Source: Vandiemenella viatica
Taxonomy: Eukaryota > Arthropoda > Insecta > Orthoptera > Morabidae
Reading direction: 5' to 3'
DNA length: 64,000 nucleotides
Assembly (NCBI GenBank): GCA_031002005.1
Contig: CM061919.1
Span: 37,599,088 to 37,663,087, forward strand
Below the pieces are notes generated by a model that had not been told where the DNA came from, ran no database searches, and saw nothing but the letters and a program-made list of their open reading frames with translations. Both the position numbers and the translations under genes were made by a program. This document shows positions 11,300 to 23,299 of this stretch, piece by piece; within the stretch, counting starts at the first letter, position 1, and every line of letters begins with the position of its first letter.

Positions 11300-11307
11300 C
11301 CATAGGA

Positions 11308-12185
11308 TATTTGTAAGAATGATACTTATTATTATCTGTTTTTATTTGTATTTAAAATGTGTTAAGGTTTACCTACAGTTTATGGGATAGTATACCACCC
11401 CTGGCACACTTACATCAATTTGTAAATTCCAATTTGTTGAATTTGTTACTGAATGAAGTGGTTTTTGGGAGAGGGGACAATCCAACATTAATGTCTTCTA
11501 AGTTGGATCGTTGAATGTTTGAGCAAGTTCTTATAGAGGGTGCAACCCTCACGGTAGCTGCCAAGGAAACAGGAAATGCCATCATTCAAGTGACAGTGGT
11601 CCATGGATACAGATTTGACCAACAGCTGTCGTGCATTAATTATCATCAAGCTCTGAGGCGGAGTTTAAAGATGTGATGGTTAAATAGAACAATTCAAGTG
11701 CATGAGTGTTGCATAACAACATACAAACATCTCCTAAACATTTTTCTGAGCAAGTGAAACCATAGGTAAATGAATATTCTGAACCTCTGATAAAAGAGCC
11801 TGCACTCTTTGGACAACAGAGTATTAAATAAGTGGTGCCGGCAGGAAATTTAGTGTTTAATAAACCTGAATAATCCATAGATACATGTTGTCTCAAGAAT
11901 TCCTTTCTAATCAATACCCACAATCATGCACTGTTGACTCAAGTAGTGACCATAGTTAACAAGATTTTATACCCGGAAGCAAGTCATTAGGTAAAGTGAT
12001 AGACACAAATCAGCAAGTTTGGTTACACACTGGAGGTGAAGCACCTTCAAGTAGTAGGAAAAAGTGCATAGTCCTTGACTGGACAGTAATGATACATGGT
12101 GACCTTCAATTGAATGAGTGTTACAATCTTCATCTATGATAAGTGGCAAATTATCCTTCCTTATCATGTATATTATTTCTATAAC
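11308..12185. other. no recognised feature
   Basis: No coding motif, tandem repeat or terminal repeat seen. Small minus-strand frames (11636-11923, 11967-12167) look like chance frames. Confidence 0.5.
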
Positions 12186-13340
12186 ACACTTTTTCTGTCA
12201 CAAGCCATAATCTCCCTTAATACTTAACAAAAATCTATGAATGAGGTGTCATTTTAAAGCTTATGGTCTCCACTTTGGTCACATCATATTTTAAGAACAG
12301 AATTTTTTGGAATTCGACCCATAAAGCGCAAAATTACCATTATTTCCACAATGTATCTTTTTTTGCCACAAGCAATTTATCTCCCTTGATATCGAACTGA
12401 AATCGAGAAATGAGGTAGAGAATAAGGTCTCCGCTTTGATCAAATCATTTTAAAAATGGAATTAGACCCTTAAAGGGCAAAAGTATCAATATTTCTACAA
12501 CGCATTTTTCTGTCATGAGCCATTTATCTCCCTTGATATCTATCCAATATAGATAAATGAGGTATCATTCTAAAGATTAAGGTCTCTGCTTTGGTTATAT
12601 CATATTTTAAGAAAGGAATTTTTTGGGATTTGACCCTTCAAGGGCAAATTTGCCATTATTTCCATAATGTATCGTTTTGCCATGAGCTTTTTACCTTCTT
12701 TGATATCTAACCGAAATCAAGAAATGAGGTATTACATTAAAGAATAAGATCTCGACTTTACTCAAATCATATTTTATGAATGGAATTTTTCACAATTAAA
12801 CCCTTAAAGGGCAAAAGTATAAATATTTATACATCGAGCCATTTATCTCCCTTGATATCTATCCGATAGGGAAATGAGGTATCATTTTAAACATTAAGGT
12901 CTCCGCCGTAGTCACATTGTATTTTAATAAAGAAATTTTTCAGAATTCGACCATTCAAGGACAAAATTAACATTATTTCCATAACATATTTTTTTTTTTT
13001 TTTTTTTTTGTCACGAGCTATTTATCTCCATCGATATCTAACCGAAATCAAGAAATGGGGTTTTATTTTAGAGAGTAAGGTCTATGCTTTGATTAAAACA
13101 TATTTTAAGAAATGAATTTTTTGGAATTTAACCCTTAAATGGCAAAATTATTATTTCCGAACTGTATTTTTTGGTCATGAGCCATTTATCTTCTTTGATT
13201 TCTAAATGAAATAGATAAATGAGCAATCATATTAAAGATTAAGGTTTCAGCTTTGGTCACATCATATCTTGACACAGGAATTTTTCGGAACTGTATCCTT
13301 CAAGGACAAAAGTATCATTGTTTCCACAATGTGTGTGTGT

Positions 13341-13386
<46 letters not shown>

Positions 13387-13545
13387 AAGCTATTCATCTC
13401 CGTTAACACCTAACCTAAATCGATAAATGCTGTATCAATTAAAAGGTTAAGGTCTCCACTTTATAAATTGAGAATAAAACTTTTTCAAAATTTCACCTTT
13501 GTAGGACAAAACTAATAACTGTTAATGTCGCATGCATGAGACAGT
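12186..13545 (+). repeat. tandem repeat block B, about eight units of 145-210 bp
   Basis: Same unit as block A. The GCCATTTATCTCC core, often degraded, recurs near 12203, 12377, 12521, 12690, 12843, 13020, 13184 and 13393. Two poly-T tracts (12989-13009 and 13340-13383) sit at the same place within the unit, just before the core, where other units have a short T run; they are local expansions. The block is in the same orientation as block A. Confidence 0.9.
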
Positions 13546-13742
13546 TCAGAGCTCAGCCACTAGATAGTAAGTAGCATATATCACAGAGATATTAATAAAC
13601 TGTCTCACTGGCGTCAACTTTATTTTTACGTACCGTACCTATTAAACTAAACAAATAAGGCGGTTCCTCTTTCATCCTATTACAAATGCCTAACCTTAAT
13701 ATTCTTTGTATTCAAGAAATTTTAGCATGGGTCATTTAGTCC
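13546..13742 (+). mobile_element. unique tail following array B
   Basis: It matches the tail after block A but is shorter because of internal deletions. Shared landmarks are GAGACAGTTCAGAGC, ATCACAGAGAT, CTATTAAACTAAACAAATA and GCATGGGT. Similarity stops after TTAG, followed by T, at 13738-13742. The downstream flank is a LINE, different from the flank of copy A, so the boundary is a real element end. Confidence 0.6.
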
Positions 13743-13759
13743 TTCCTCATTTTCATTTC

Positions 13760-15233
13760 TTTACAGAACTTTCGCTGTCCCCATTATCTTCTTATGAAGT
13801 GGATGCTATCAACATGCAGTTCCAGTCCTGTGGGAACATTTGTTTCCTAGATTTCTGTTGAGACTGCATGGATTCTTCTAATGGGAGATTCTTCTCCAAG
13901 TTTCAACATCTCAGTACTGTTGTCTTTTCCTGGCGTTTTGTAACTTGTAAGAGCTTGAATGATGTTTGTTCTCTCTTCCAGTATTGGTGGATGTGAATCC
14001 AAGTGCAGTGTACACTTTTCTTAGTGCATTCTCTGTTTTGGTGGGTCACAATTCAGGTCTTGGAAATAATCTGCTAAGATCTTGATGTTCTCTTTGATAT
14101 TTGTCTCTGAATTGCCACCTGATCTACAGAAAAACATGCTTGGAGGTTGAGAGTTAGAGAAGCTCTTACAGAAGATCTTGTGCAAATTCCTAGTGTTGTT
14201 ATTGAGAAAATCTTGTTCTTTTTTATGGGGGTGGGGAGGGGGGTTGTTTGTATATCTGTTATATGTGCACCTTTCCATGCCGATTATCTCTGATGTCAAT
14301 TTCTGTAGAAACTCTATCATTGTTCAGTATTCTGGTGGCTGTTTTCACCAGGCATTGACTCCGTCTTCAATGGCTTGATCACAAACTGTGTTCCACCAGC
14401 TGTGTTTTAATTTCCTCAGGGACTTACCTAACTTCTGTGCTTAAGTTATGTGTTTCACAAGCCAGACCAATCCTTGGGATCTTGCTCTCATATGCCATGT
14501 AAAAAACCATTCGAGTTCTGTTTGAAGTGTTCTAAATCCACTATTAGTAAAATCAATTTTGGTTTCTATCCATTAGATTGAAATATCACTTGTGTTAAGT
14601 AGCAGTCCGAGTCAACCATTTATTACCTTATGCACTATAACATTTTGGAACTCTCACACTTTCTGTTTAGCAATGGGTTATGGCAGATCTAAAACTCTTC
14701 TCAAAATAAATTTAGTGTCTTAGACCTAAGTCTTAGATTAAAGGATTTACAGCAATCTATTAGGTGTTCACAGATCTTTGATGTACTGGGTTATCCCCAA
14801 TGATTCACCTGTGCGTTCTTTTTCTACCAATCTGTGTGTTGAAATCGTCTGATAAGATTTTAACAGGATTTTGTTGATGGTTTCCTAAGGGAGTACCCCA
14901 AACTTTCTGAGGATTTCTCTTGTTGCCAGTATTTATGGGTGTGTGAGCATTAATCAAAGAATACACTTGATTTCACTGTGAACACTCAGATTCTTTCAGA
15001 GGTGGACAATGAGTACTGAATTTACTAATGCTGTTCTTATCAAAAAAAGCTGCTCCAAATTGTGATATATTCTCTCCAATTTTTATAGCTGGTTTGCACT
15101 TGTAAATCCTAAGATATTATGTATCAAAATAGTTCTTGTTCCTGAAACGTGTTTCCTGTATTGTTGCAATTTGAATATCAAATTTCTTTAGGTTGTCAAT
15201 TTGTTGTTTGAGTTTGCGCATATTTAGCAGAGT
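13760..15233 (-). pseudogene. LINE endonuclease and pre-RT region, decayed
   Basis: On the minus strand an apurinic-endonuclease-like series is readable in broken frames: IQIATIQETRF, then a region with INAHTPIN, then VKILSDDFNTQIGRKRTHR (the D-F-N-A-Q-I-G type catalytic loop), and nearer 14021-14320 NIKILADYFQDLNCDP, the linker that precedes the RT in RTE/CR1-type proteins often annotated as craniofacial-development-protein-2-like. There are many stops and frameshifts. The N-terminal end is cut off exactly where the LTR element starts at 15234, so the LTR element appears to have inserted into this LINE. I could not find its continuation after 23299. Confidence 0.7.
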
Positions 15234-15954
15234 TGTGATATTTATGTCTGATGTTTTGTGGAGTAGTTTAATTTGTTCTCCTTCTCTTTGCTCGATAAAT
15301 AATTAAATTTGTATTTATAGTGTGTATTTAATAATGTTCTGATTATAATTAACATAAATAATTGTAATAAGATTTACATATTATTACATTTTTTTTTATC
15401 TGCTTAAAGTCTCTCTAACAGCGAGGTCTTTAGAGATGGGAAAGGATGGGGGGCAAGGAATGGGAAGGAATTAGGCCATGGCCTTTTGAAGGAAGCATCC
15501 TGGCATTTGCCTGGAGTGATTTGGGAAACCGTGGAAAACCCAAAACTGGATTCGAACCGCCGTCCTCCCGAATGCGAATCTTATTACAGTTCCACAGATT
15601 GTAGCATATGTAATAACCTGGGTAGTATTTTGTATTAAGTAATAATATGTGGCCCTGACCAGTACATCTGTCAGGCGTGGATTGTTGATTTGCGCACCTG
15701 TTTTATATATATATATAGGCCAGGCAGTCTGGCTCGACGGCTTGTGACAAGAGATCAGCGGCCGCATGCTACGAGAGAATGTATCGAAATGTAATTGTAG
15801 TGTCATTGGATAAAAGTAATTAAAAAAATCAATATCATCTCAAGTAGAACATTTCTTCAGATACTATTTTTAATTTCTGAGCTAACGGCTTGCATATGTA
15901 TAAAAGAGGAGAATGTGGGCAGACCTCTAGATTACATGCCAAAGGCAGCTCACA
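15234..15954 (+). repeat. 5' LTR, interrupted by a SINE
   Basis: It aligns to the 3' copy along its length outside 15378-15630. Shared landmarks are ATGTCTGATGTTTTG, GATAAATAATTAAATTTG, CCTGACCAG, ACGAGAGAATGTATCG and AAAGAGGAGAATGTGGG. A TATA-box-like TATAAAAG (15899-15906) lies only about 50 bases from the repeat end. After the end, GGTGACCCTAC could be a decayed primer-binding site. Confidence 0.8.
15390..15589 (-). mobile_element. tRNA-derived SINE inserted in the 5' LTR
   Basis: Same family as 26063-26301. On the minus strand it reads GATTCGCATTCGGGAGGACG, a degraded B box (GGTTCGAATCC), CATGGCCTAATTCCTTCCC, and ends in a poly-A (poly-T on the plus strand, 15390-15398). Both sides carry TTATTACA, a plausible 8-bp target duplication. 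The 3' LTR lacks it, so the insertion came after the LTR element. Confidence 0.85.
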
Positions 15955-18080
15955 TACGGTGACCCTACTTCAGGATAATGGATGGTAATTACCTGGGTGA
16001 CATACCATCCAAAATGACTGGATCTTCTAATGCAGCAGTGGCAGATTCGTGATCTGGATTAGCGACATGAGGTTGGCAAGTAGAAATCCAATTATTCTTT
16101 GGGGATTGCAGTTCTTCATTCAACAACGCAAGGTGAAAAAATGCATAAATAATTGATCAGTAATTGGCACAACTAGAACAATAGATTGGAAAAAAAAATT
16201 GTTTGTGACAGCAATAAAGTCTGTCTTAATTGTTGAAGGCTATAAATTTGGTTAAAGAAATTGAAATTCAAAATTATAATTAAAGTTAAACCGAAACATA
16301 AATTGTCTAATTTTCAAAAGTGTAAAGAAGTAATTAACTATTAAATTAATATTCTGTTGCAAACTGCAATAACTTGGTTGATATAGATTTAGAAATCTGT
16401 GGAACTCTTAGTTAAGTCCAAATAAAAGAAAATTATTCAAAATCAAAAGGGGGGGAATTATTCTCATTTAGTTAAGTGTATAAATTATTGAATCTGTGTA
16501 TATGTCTGTTTTGCTTTATTTTAGCGCTGTACCCAGTGGAATTTTATATAGTGCATTTCTGTATGCATTCCAGGACTGCAAAATTTATTGTAAGTAAATG
16601 TAGTTCTCGTTTCTAAAGTCTGTTGTGAGAAGTATCAGTATTTTGAGCGGCGTTGTACTATCGCTTGTAAGCATCTTAGAATTTTAGTAAATTCTAGCCT
16701 CTCACCTTTAGGCTCTGTAGGAAAAGATAGTTTTCATTTCATGTATAAGGTTATGGGAGTAAAGCTTTATATAGCATGAAGATACTGTAACCAAACAAAC
16801 TAAATAAACCCTTTTAGGAACTGTAAAAGTATTCAAAAGTAAATAAAAGCCCTAAAATAAACCTCCTATATCAGAAAGAAAACATTAGTTTGGGAGGAAA
16901 TAGGTTAAATCACTCAAAGTCAATTTCAAATAATAAATTTTGCCATAAGTTAACTTCACAGTTTCTAAACCAATTTGAATGCAGTAAAGACTATTAGTAG
17001 TTGCTAAATGCCGAATATAAACTTTGAATAATAATAAATAAACTTTAAATCAACTGAAAATTAAATAATCATCAGTAATCCAACTTTGTAATTATGAGCT
17101 TCTACCTGGGGAGCACTTTGTCATTTTTAAACAGATTTACGAGCAAGAAAGTAACTCAATATTTAATAAACCAACTACACTAATTTTCTGTAACAATATT
17201 AACACCTTTTACTAACCTAAATATGATAATCCAAAATAATCCAGTTCAACACACAAGAGATTTCTAATATTTGACATTTCACTGTTTTTACACACTTTCG
17301 AACAGAATAAAGTAGTTTCAATTAAATAATAACTCAATTAAAATATAATTTCACTAAAATTTCGTAGTTTCTGAACGTTTAAATAACTTAAATCAATTTT
17401 TAATACCTCGTCAGATGCACTTCACTTTTAACATTTTTTATCTCAAAATCCTAGAGAACATTCGAAATAAAAAGTAGATTTCCGGGAAGACCTAAAAATC
17501 TAATATCACATATAATAATTTCGAGTAATTCCACGTAATAGAACCGATTCTATGGAGATCTTAAAATTTAGTTTTCATTCCGACCATGTGGTTAGTTTAG
17601 AAATTATTTACAGCTGTTTACGAGAAGATACAGAGATGAGACAACTTTCAGAACACGTTATTTAATTCAGAGAATCTCTTAGTAATTTTATATTTGCGAT
17701 AAAAGTAATAGAAATAAAGTTATAAAATTAAAACTGAAATCGCACTTTGGTTACGTCGTAGTTAAACTTTCCCTGCACCAATCTTAATAAAAATTACACC
17801 AATAAACTCAGGAATTTTGGTAAAACACGGTGATAATAATATTATTTGTGTAAATTATAGCTTTAATAAAATGACGAAATATAGAAGTTTCTCGAACAAT
17901 AGTAATTCCCCAGGGTAGGAAAATAGTTCACTCCTACGCTAAGATCTTTTAAACCAGATGCTTAAAGTTAATCACTAAATATCCATTATTTCACAATTAA
18001 ATAAGTATAAACACTGTCACACCTAAAGTTTCGCATAATTGGTTAGTTACTGAGATATTTCCGGCCTAAATCGTATAGGT
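15955..18080. other. AT-rich stretch inside the LTR element
   Basis: Over 2 kb without any open frame of note and no repeats I can see. It may be 5' leader, or foreign sequence between the 5' LTR and a second LTR-like end at about 18512. Confidence 0.5.
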
Positions 18081-18525
18081 GTTAGCAGAAAGTTGTATTT
18101 TGGCTCTGACGTCAACGAGGTTATAAATCACGGGGCGGTGAGATGACGCCAAGCTGTCCGGGTTTGAACGTTGTACTGACAAGATGTTATAAGTGTGTGT
18201 GTCGCTGAGGTTGGCATCTCAAGTTTTAAGTTGGTACCACCGGGTCGGCCATCATGGAATTTTGGTTTTTGGGGCGTGGCATTTGTTTATCAACATGAAC
18301 TTGTGATTTTCATCAGGGGTCGGTCGGTCTTTACTTCTCTCCACAATCTGCAAACTTTCGGAACGAGTGTTCGATTTGCCTATTCAACTTTAAGAATGCT
18401 GTTTGAACTTTGAATTTCATTTTAAATAAACTTGAAGAATTTTGGGAAAGTGAACTGTTTTATTTCTGTAGCTGTTGTAATACCTTTTCAATATTTGGGG
18501 TCTTCAAATATTGTGGCGACCTGTA
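18081..18525 (+). repeat. candidate LTR end with primer-binding site
   Basis: A GC-richer stretch has a TATAAATCA box-like motif (18121), an AATAAA polyadenylation signal (18426) and then TGTGGCGACCTGTAGC at 18513, in which TGGCGACC is a primer-binding-site start common in Ty3/gypsy elements of insects. This suggests an LTR of a second, related element just upstream of gag. No matching 3' partner was found. Confidence 0.35.
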
Positions 18526-18791
18526 GCATTCTAGTTGAGTATCCTAGCAACATGGTCAAAGCAAATTAACAGATTCAGTAAGTTTTCATCGAACAGTGAG
18601 GTGCTATCAAGAATTTAAGTTAAGGCACTTAGGCGATACTCAACCCCGGTATCGGCCTGGTTCCTTACAGGCTGTGTTGCTGCTAACCTTGAGAAAGCAA
18701 TCGTTGTTTAGTTGCGGTCTGTTTGATCCCACATAATAAAATAATTTGTAGAGCTCCTGGAATTTATTTTGTCTTTCACTATGGATAATAA

Positions 18792-20650
18792 GTGCCAAAC
18801 GTTATTGAGGATGCTGGAAATAGTTTGGGGGAAAATCAGATTAATATGTTCGGTTGGCATACTGATAGTACTGGGGTTGTCACTGTCTACGTTAATGATG
18901 TAAACAGTGGGGAAGACAGTAGTAATGATTGCCATATTCAAACTGAATTTAGTAGCGGTCCGAATGGGAAGGCGGAAGTAAATGGGGTTGCTAAATATTT
19001 TGCAGATAGTGGTAAAACTGAAGATAATGGGTTAGATAGTGAAAATGATAGTGAGAAGAGGTAAAATTCAGGACAAAATTTTTTCTTGCTGGAACCAGAT
19101 CAAACAGATTATGCTCAAGATAGGAACATAGATTTCCAACAAATGATGTCCTTCTTGATGCAAATGCAGGAAGAAAATATCAAATCAAGAAATAAAACAA
19201 GATATAAAAGTAACTGATGAAAAAATTACGCAGCGCGATAATAATACAGAATGAATGTTGCAAGCCATGCAGGGGGAAATAAGAAAGATACAAGAAAATT
19301 GGAAACAAGAGGTACGGAAGGAATTAAACAATTTTAAAGAAGAGGCAAGAGAAGATGTTTCCGATTTGGTGGAACAGTGTGGGGACGAAAAGGAAAAATT
19401 GTAGAAGAAATTGAAGACTCTAAATTTGAAACTGAAGCTCCAGGAAAACCAAAAAGAATGCCAGAAGAAGCAGAGAAGCGATCGAAAAAAAATAAAAAGC
19501 AAGTCAACGGGTTGTCGGAAGAAGTTGGCCATGCATGTAAAATTGTTAGCCACATAGAGGAGAGGTTGGAGGAAGTGGAACGACGACCTAATGCAGTTGC
19601 TAGCTGAAGTGTCATGACATGCAGTCAATTACCTTTACCTGAAGCAGTTTTTAAAAAGGGCAGAAAAATCCATTTTGTGAAAACATATTCTAAAGATTTG
19701 CCAGCAGAATGGTCAGATATGGATAAGATTCAATACGTTGCAGGCAAGTTGAAAGATGGAGCATTCTCGTGGAGCTATGAAATACCCGAAGACTGTAATG
19801 ACTACTATAACTTTTTGAAAATGTTTCATGACAAATTTTGGTCTGTGCAAATGCAGAGGAGAGTAAAAAGTGATTTTTATAATTGTCGACGGTACAGCAG
19901 ACATGACGGACAAATGCATAATTTCTACGAAGTAATGATAAGGGAATTACATTATCAGCCTGTAGGAGAGGTTGAACAAATAGAAATATTATTAACAGAT
20001 CCAAAACAAGCTGATTATCAGTCAGTGGGACAAAATTGAAGAATTTTTGGATGTTCTCCAAAGAATAGATTGATGCAATGTTGTGAATGAAAATAATTTT
20101 GAAAATCACCGAGAAGCTAGTTATGGAAATGATAAGCAGGGTGACCGGCACTATGAAAACAGATTGAACAATTGACTGCAGAGAGGACATAATGGTTACA
20201 GGAGAGGAGGTATGCAGATGAATCAGTGAGCCAGAGGAGATGCACAGCGATTTTATAATAACAATAACAATGGTGACAGGCGGAATAATGTGCCAAGTGA
20301 GCGTGGGAACGAGCAACAGCAATATAATCAAACTATGTTCTTGAAAAGTAAAGTTGAAACAATGACGAGAGGAGGGCGGAAAACTTGATTCCGCAACTGG
20401 AATGGTCCTAACAGGGGCGGAAGGAATTGCCGGACCAATCATTGCATTTAGACAGAGAGTGATGAGCAAGGATTCCAGTTACCAAAGTAAGCAGTCAAGC
20501 AAAGAAGAATATTTTGAGTGGTGGAAGTGTTTACACCTAATGAATGACAGCAAATATGGGAGCATTCTAGCAAATAACGACAGCAGATGCGAGAGCGAAG
20601 GAAATATATGAGTTGGCCAGAATTGATGTATATGATAAGGGTTATAAAAA
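18792..20650 (+). pseudogene. Gag-like polyprotein, broken
   Basis: The first frame (18792-19064) is an acidic, Ser/Asn-rich N-terminus. Then frames with stops give a Glu/Lys-rich coiled-coil-like stretch (19150-19600; for example QENWKQEV and KELNNFKEEAREDV). The 141-residue frame 19614-20039 holds the capsid-like part: KIQYVAGKLKDGAFSWSYEI, then FLKMFHDKFWSVQMQRRVK, the usual spacing of a retrotransposon Gag in which a Trp/Phe-rich helix precedes F-W-S-x-x-x-Q-x-x-x-R. After it comes an Arg/Asn/Gly-rich stretch (20100-20440) that could bind RNA, without a clear CCHC knuckle. Gag would form the particle. Many stops and frame changes make it inactive. Confidence 0.6.
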
Positions 20651-20689
20651 GGAACATGTTGAAGAGAAAACGAATGGAGTGGTAGAGCG

Positions 20690-22090
20690 AAATGAATTAG
20701 TGCAAAATTATGTTCGTAGAAGAAAAATTGAGAAAAGAACTACCTTTGAGTATCACTGAAAATGAAACAGACAGTGACCAAGAATACGATGAATATGAAA
20801 TTAATGAAGATGAAAGTGAAGAAAATGAAGAGGAGTAAATAAGAAATTATGAGGAAGAAGGATATGCGGGTGTGTCACACCTGAAATATTACAAAATGGT
20901 AGTTGTGACAATGTGAATATAGCTGCGTGGCAAGTGGATACTAAAGCTATGATTTGTTTTCAAGTCAGCAAGCAACAAGAGGAAAAGAAATCATTGATGT
21001 GGGGTACGAAAGAGGACGGCCAACAGAAAATTAAAATAAACAATTTATCATGGGTAAATGAAGAAGAGATTTATTCAATGAAAGAAGAAATGTAATAAAG
21101 GTTAAATTAAAGAATTAAAGAATAACCATCTAATGCACAGAACCTGTTGGAACAAAATTTACCAGATTATGACAGATGTTTCAGGCTGAAAGAAAATGCA
21201 GTGGAGTACCATAGGATAATTAATGCATGTCTACAATGGGATGAGCAGATTTTTGAACGTATTGAAGGAATTTTTGAATTAGCAAAGATAAAAAGGAGTG
21301 AAACGAAATAGAAACATCAAGAAGTGAAACTTTTTTTTAGAAAATGCAGTAGGAGGAAGTGGCAGAGGAAATGTACTTACAAAAGGAGCGTTTCATAGAA
21401 GTTAATTTGCAAGAATAAAAGCACGAAGGATATGATGAATAAATGGAACTGATAGCGAAATAGGATCAGTAATGAATAAGTAATAAGCAGCAGCGTATAT
21501 TTGAAGAATAGCGACAATGAAGACTTTGAAATAGTGAAGTTGATTAAGCAACGAAATGAAGCAACGAGTGTTATGAAGAATAAAAGATGCGAATGTGGAA
21601 AAAAAGACAATAAAAATTGATTGAAGCCATGGGGGACACGACGATTTTAACTAACATGAAACAAGATCAGATTCAATGTACACAGAATCTGGACCCTAAT
21701 TCTACGAATTTGGAAACGGAAAAGAAAAATCGATACAGAATAAGGAAAAAGAAGAATATAATGATGGATTTTATTTTTGCTATGAAGAAATGAGGTCTAC
21801 GTGCAAGAATCGACTGTGCTAGTGGAAGAACTACAAGTTATCAAGAATGGACCAGCCACCAGTACGATGTATGGATTATTGTATGCATTGTCAATAATGA
21901 AGCAAACCTTTTTGTAACATGTATAATTTGTAAAACAAAGAGTTGTAAATTTAAAGATTGGTGAGAAATATTTAGATGAATGACATAGTGAATATAAATG
22001 GATAATCAGAAGAAAGATGATAACCAAGAGACAAGATGGGGCCTGGGGGCAAGTGCCCACCGAATGAAACCTGAAAATGAATTGTAATGA
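20690..22090 (+). pseudogene. decayed internal region, no RT recognised
   Basis: Acidic stretches (ENETDSDQEYDEYEINEDES near 20760) and broken short frames. I looked for the RT box (Y/F-x-D-D), RNase H and integrase core motifs and saw none. At 1.4 kb it is too short for a complete pol, so the core of pol appears to be deleted. Confidence 0.45.
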
Positions 22091-22093
22091 AGA

Positions 22094-22400
22094 GTGTTTG
22101 AAATAAATAAGAATATATGGAAAGGAGATGACAAAAAGATGATGAAAGGGAAAGCGGATGAAAGAAAAAGAAGGCATGATAAAGGAATAAAGCCGACCAA
22201 GTTCAATGTGGAAGATCCCTTTCTGGTGAGAACACAGAAAAAGTCATGTGAAGTAAACTCCGAAATTAATAAGTTTTTTAAGGTTGGGCCTTTCAAAACA
22301 GTTGCAAAGCCAAACTGCTTATTTGTTAGCATACCGTAAGTCGAACAAAACTTTTGGTTTGAGAAATGTCGTGGACTTAAAGCTGTACAAAGATAAAGAA
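22094..22400 (+). pseudogene. integrase C-terminal fragment (GPY/F-like)
   Basis: The frame 22094-22339 reads RKRRHDKGIKPTKFNVEDPF, then LVRTQKKS, SEINKFFKVGPFKTV. This is the small SH3-like barrel with the G-P-F/Y motif that ends Ty3/gypsy integrases: basic helix, K-F-x-V-x-D-x-V-L-V-R-T, then G-P-F-x-I-V. A frameshift after 22339 leads to NVVDLKLYKDKE, the usual closing segment. The domain helps integrase hold target DNA. Its place about 400 bases before the 3' LTR is right for the end of pol. Confidence 0.7.
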
Positions 22401-22803
22401 AGATGATAGTAAATTGTTACTTTTGTGTGAAAATATTGAACAATGTGATTAGAATTAGACTTCTTTTGTTTAGTTAATTATATTTTATAATGTTTCTTTA
22501 TGTGTATGTGTAAATAGCAGAATTGGGATTTGAAAACTGTGAAAATGTAAATATTATGTGTTCAATTGAAAATTGAATAATGAGGTAGCTGAGTAAAACA
22601 GTTATCACTAACCAATGTAACTGATTTGGTAGTGACTCATACCGTGATTTGAACATTTAAATAATGTGCTCACAAGAAATTTGATTGAACCTTAAAATTG
22701 CCATCAGTGGTTGATTAAAGTGTAACAATTTTGTCACGTGAGATGTTGGCACATCTCAGCAAATGAATTAGATATTCGCATCATCCAATTAATTATGCCT
22801 CAA

Positions 22804-22815
22804 TGTGGGGGCAGG
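22804..22815 (+). other. polypurine tract
   Basis: GTGGGGGCAGG lies directly against the TG that starts the 3' LTR, where plus-strand DNA synthesis would be primed. It supports the placement of the LTR start. Confidence 0.6.
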
Positions 22816-23299
22816 TGTGACATTCATGTCTGATGTTTTGTAGAATAGTTTAATTTATTCTCCTTCTGTTTGCTCGATAAATAATTAAATTTGTATTTAT
22901 AGTGTGTATTTAATAATGTTCTGATTATAATTAACATAAATAATTGTAATAAGATTTACATCTTTTTCGTATTAAGTAATAATATGTGACCCTGACCAGC
23001 ACAGCTGTCAGGCGGGGATTGTCGATTTGGGCACCTGCTTTTTTATGTAGAGGTGCAGGCCAAGGCAGTCTGGCTTTACGGTTTGAGCCGAGAGATCGGC
23101 AGCCGTACGCTACGAGAGAATGTATCGAAATGTAATTGTAGTGTCATTGGATAAAAGTAATAAAAAAAAATCAATAATATCTTAAGCAGAACATTTTTTT
23201 TTCATACTATATTTTTAATTTTTAAGCTGACAGCTTGCATGTGTATAAAAGAGGAGAATGTGGGCCAACCTCTAGATTATACGCCGAAGGCAGCTCGCA
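22816..23299 (+). repeat. 3' LTR, 484 bp
   Basis: Uninterrupted partner of 15234-15954. It carries the same TATAAAAG box (23244-23251) and ends CAGCTCGCA. The two copies have many substitutions and small indels, so the element is old. Confidence 0.8.

Larger units (their letters stand above)
15234..23299 (+). mobile_element. degenerate LTR retrotransposon, probably Ty3/gypsy-like
   Basis: Two direct repeats, 15234-15954 and 22816-23299, begin TGTGA and end in CA. The 5' copy is longer because a SINE is inserted in it. A purine-rich tract abuts the 3' repeat. Between them lie gag-like frames (18792-20650) and an integrase C-terminus (22094-22400). No RT, RNase H or protease motif is visible, and the 2 kb after the 5' repeat is AT-rich and empty. 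The flanks show no matching 4-6 bp duplication, so the edges may have decayed or recombined. It cannot be autonomous. Confidence 0.75.

Noticed and set aside
18195..18413. 72-residue plus-strand frame
   Set aside because: Falls in the candidate LTR, has no motif, and is likely noncoding.
19690..20469. 259-residue minus-strand frame
   Set aside because: It is the antisense of the gag region, rich in Ile/Leu/Ser/His with no motif; the plus strand carries the capsid-like pattern.
15234..23299. Endogenous retrovirus with an envelope gene
   Set aside because: No membrane-protein or envelope-like frame exists between the integrase end and the 3' LTR; only about 400 bases are available.
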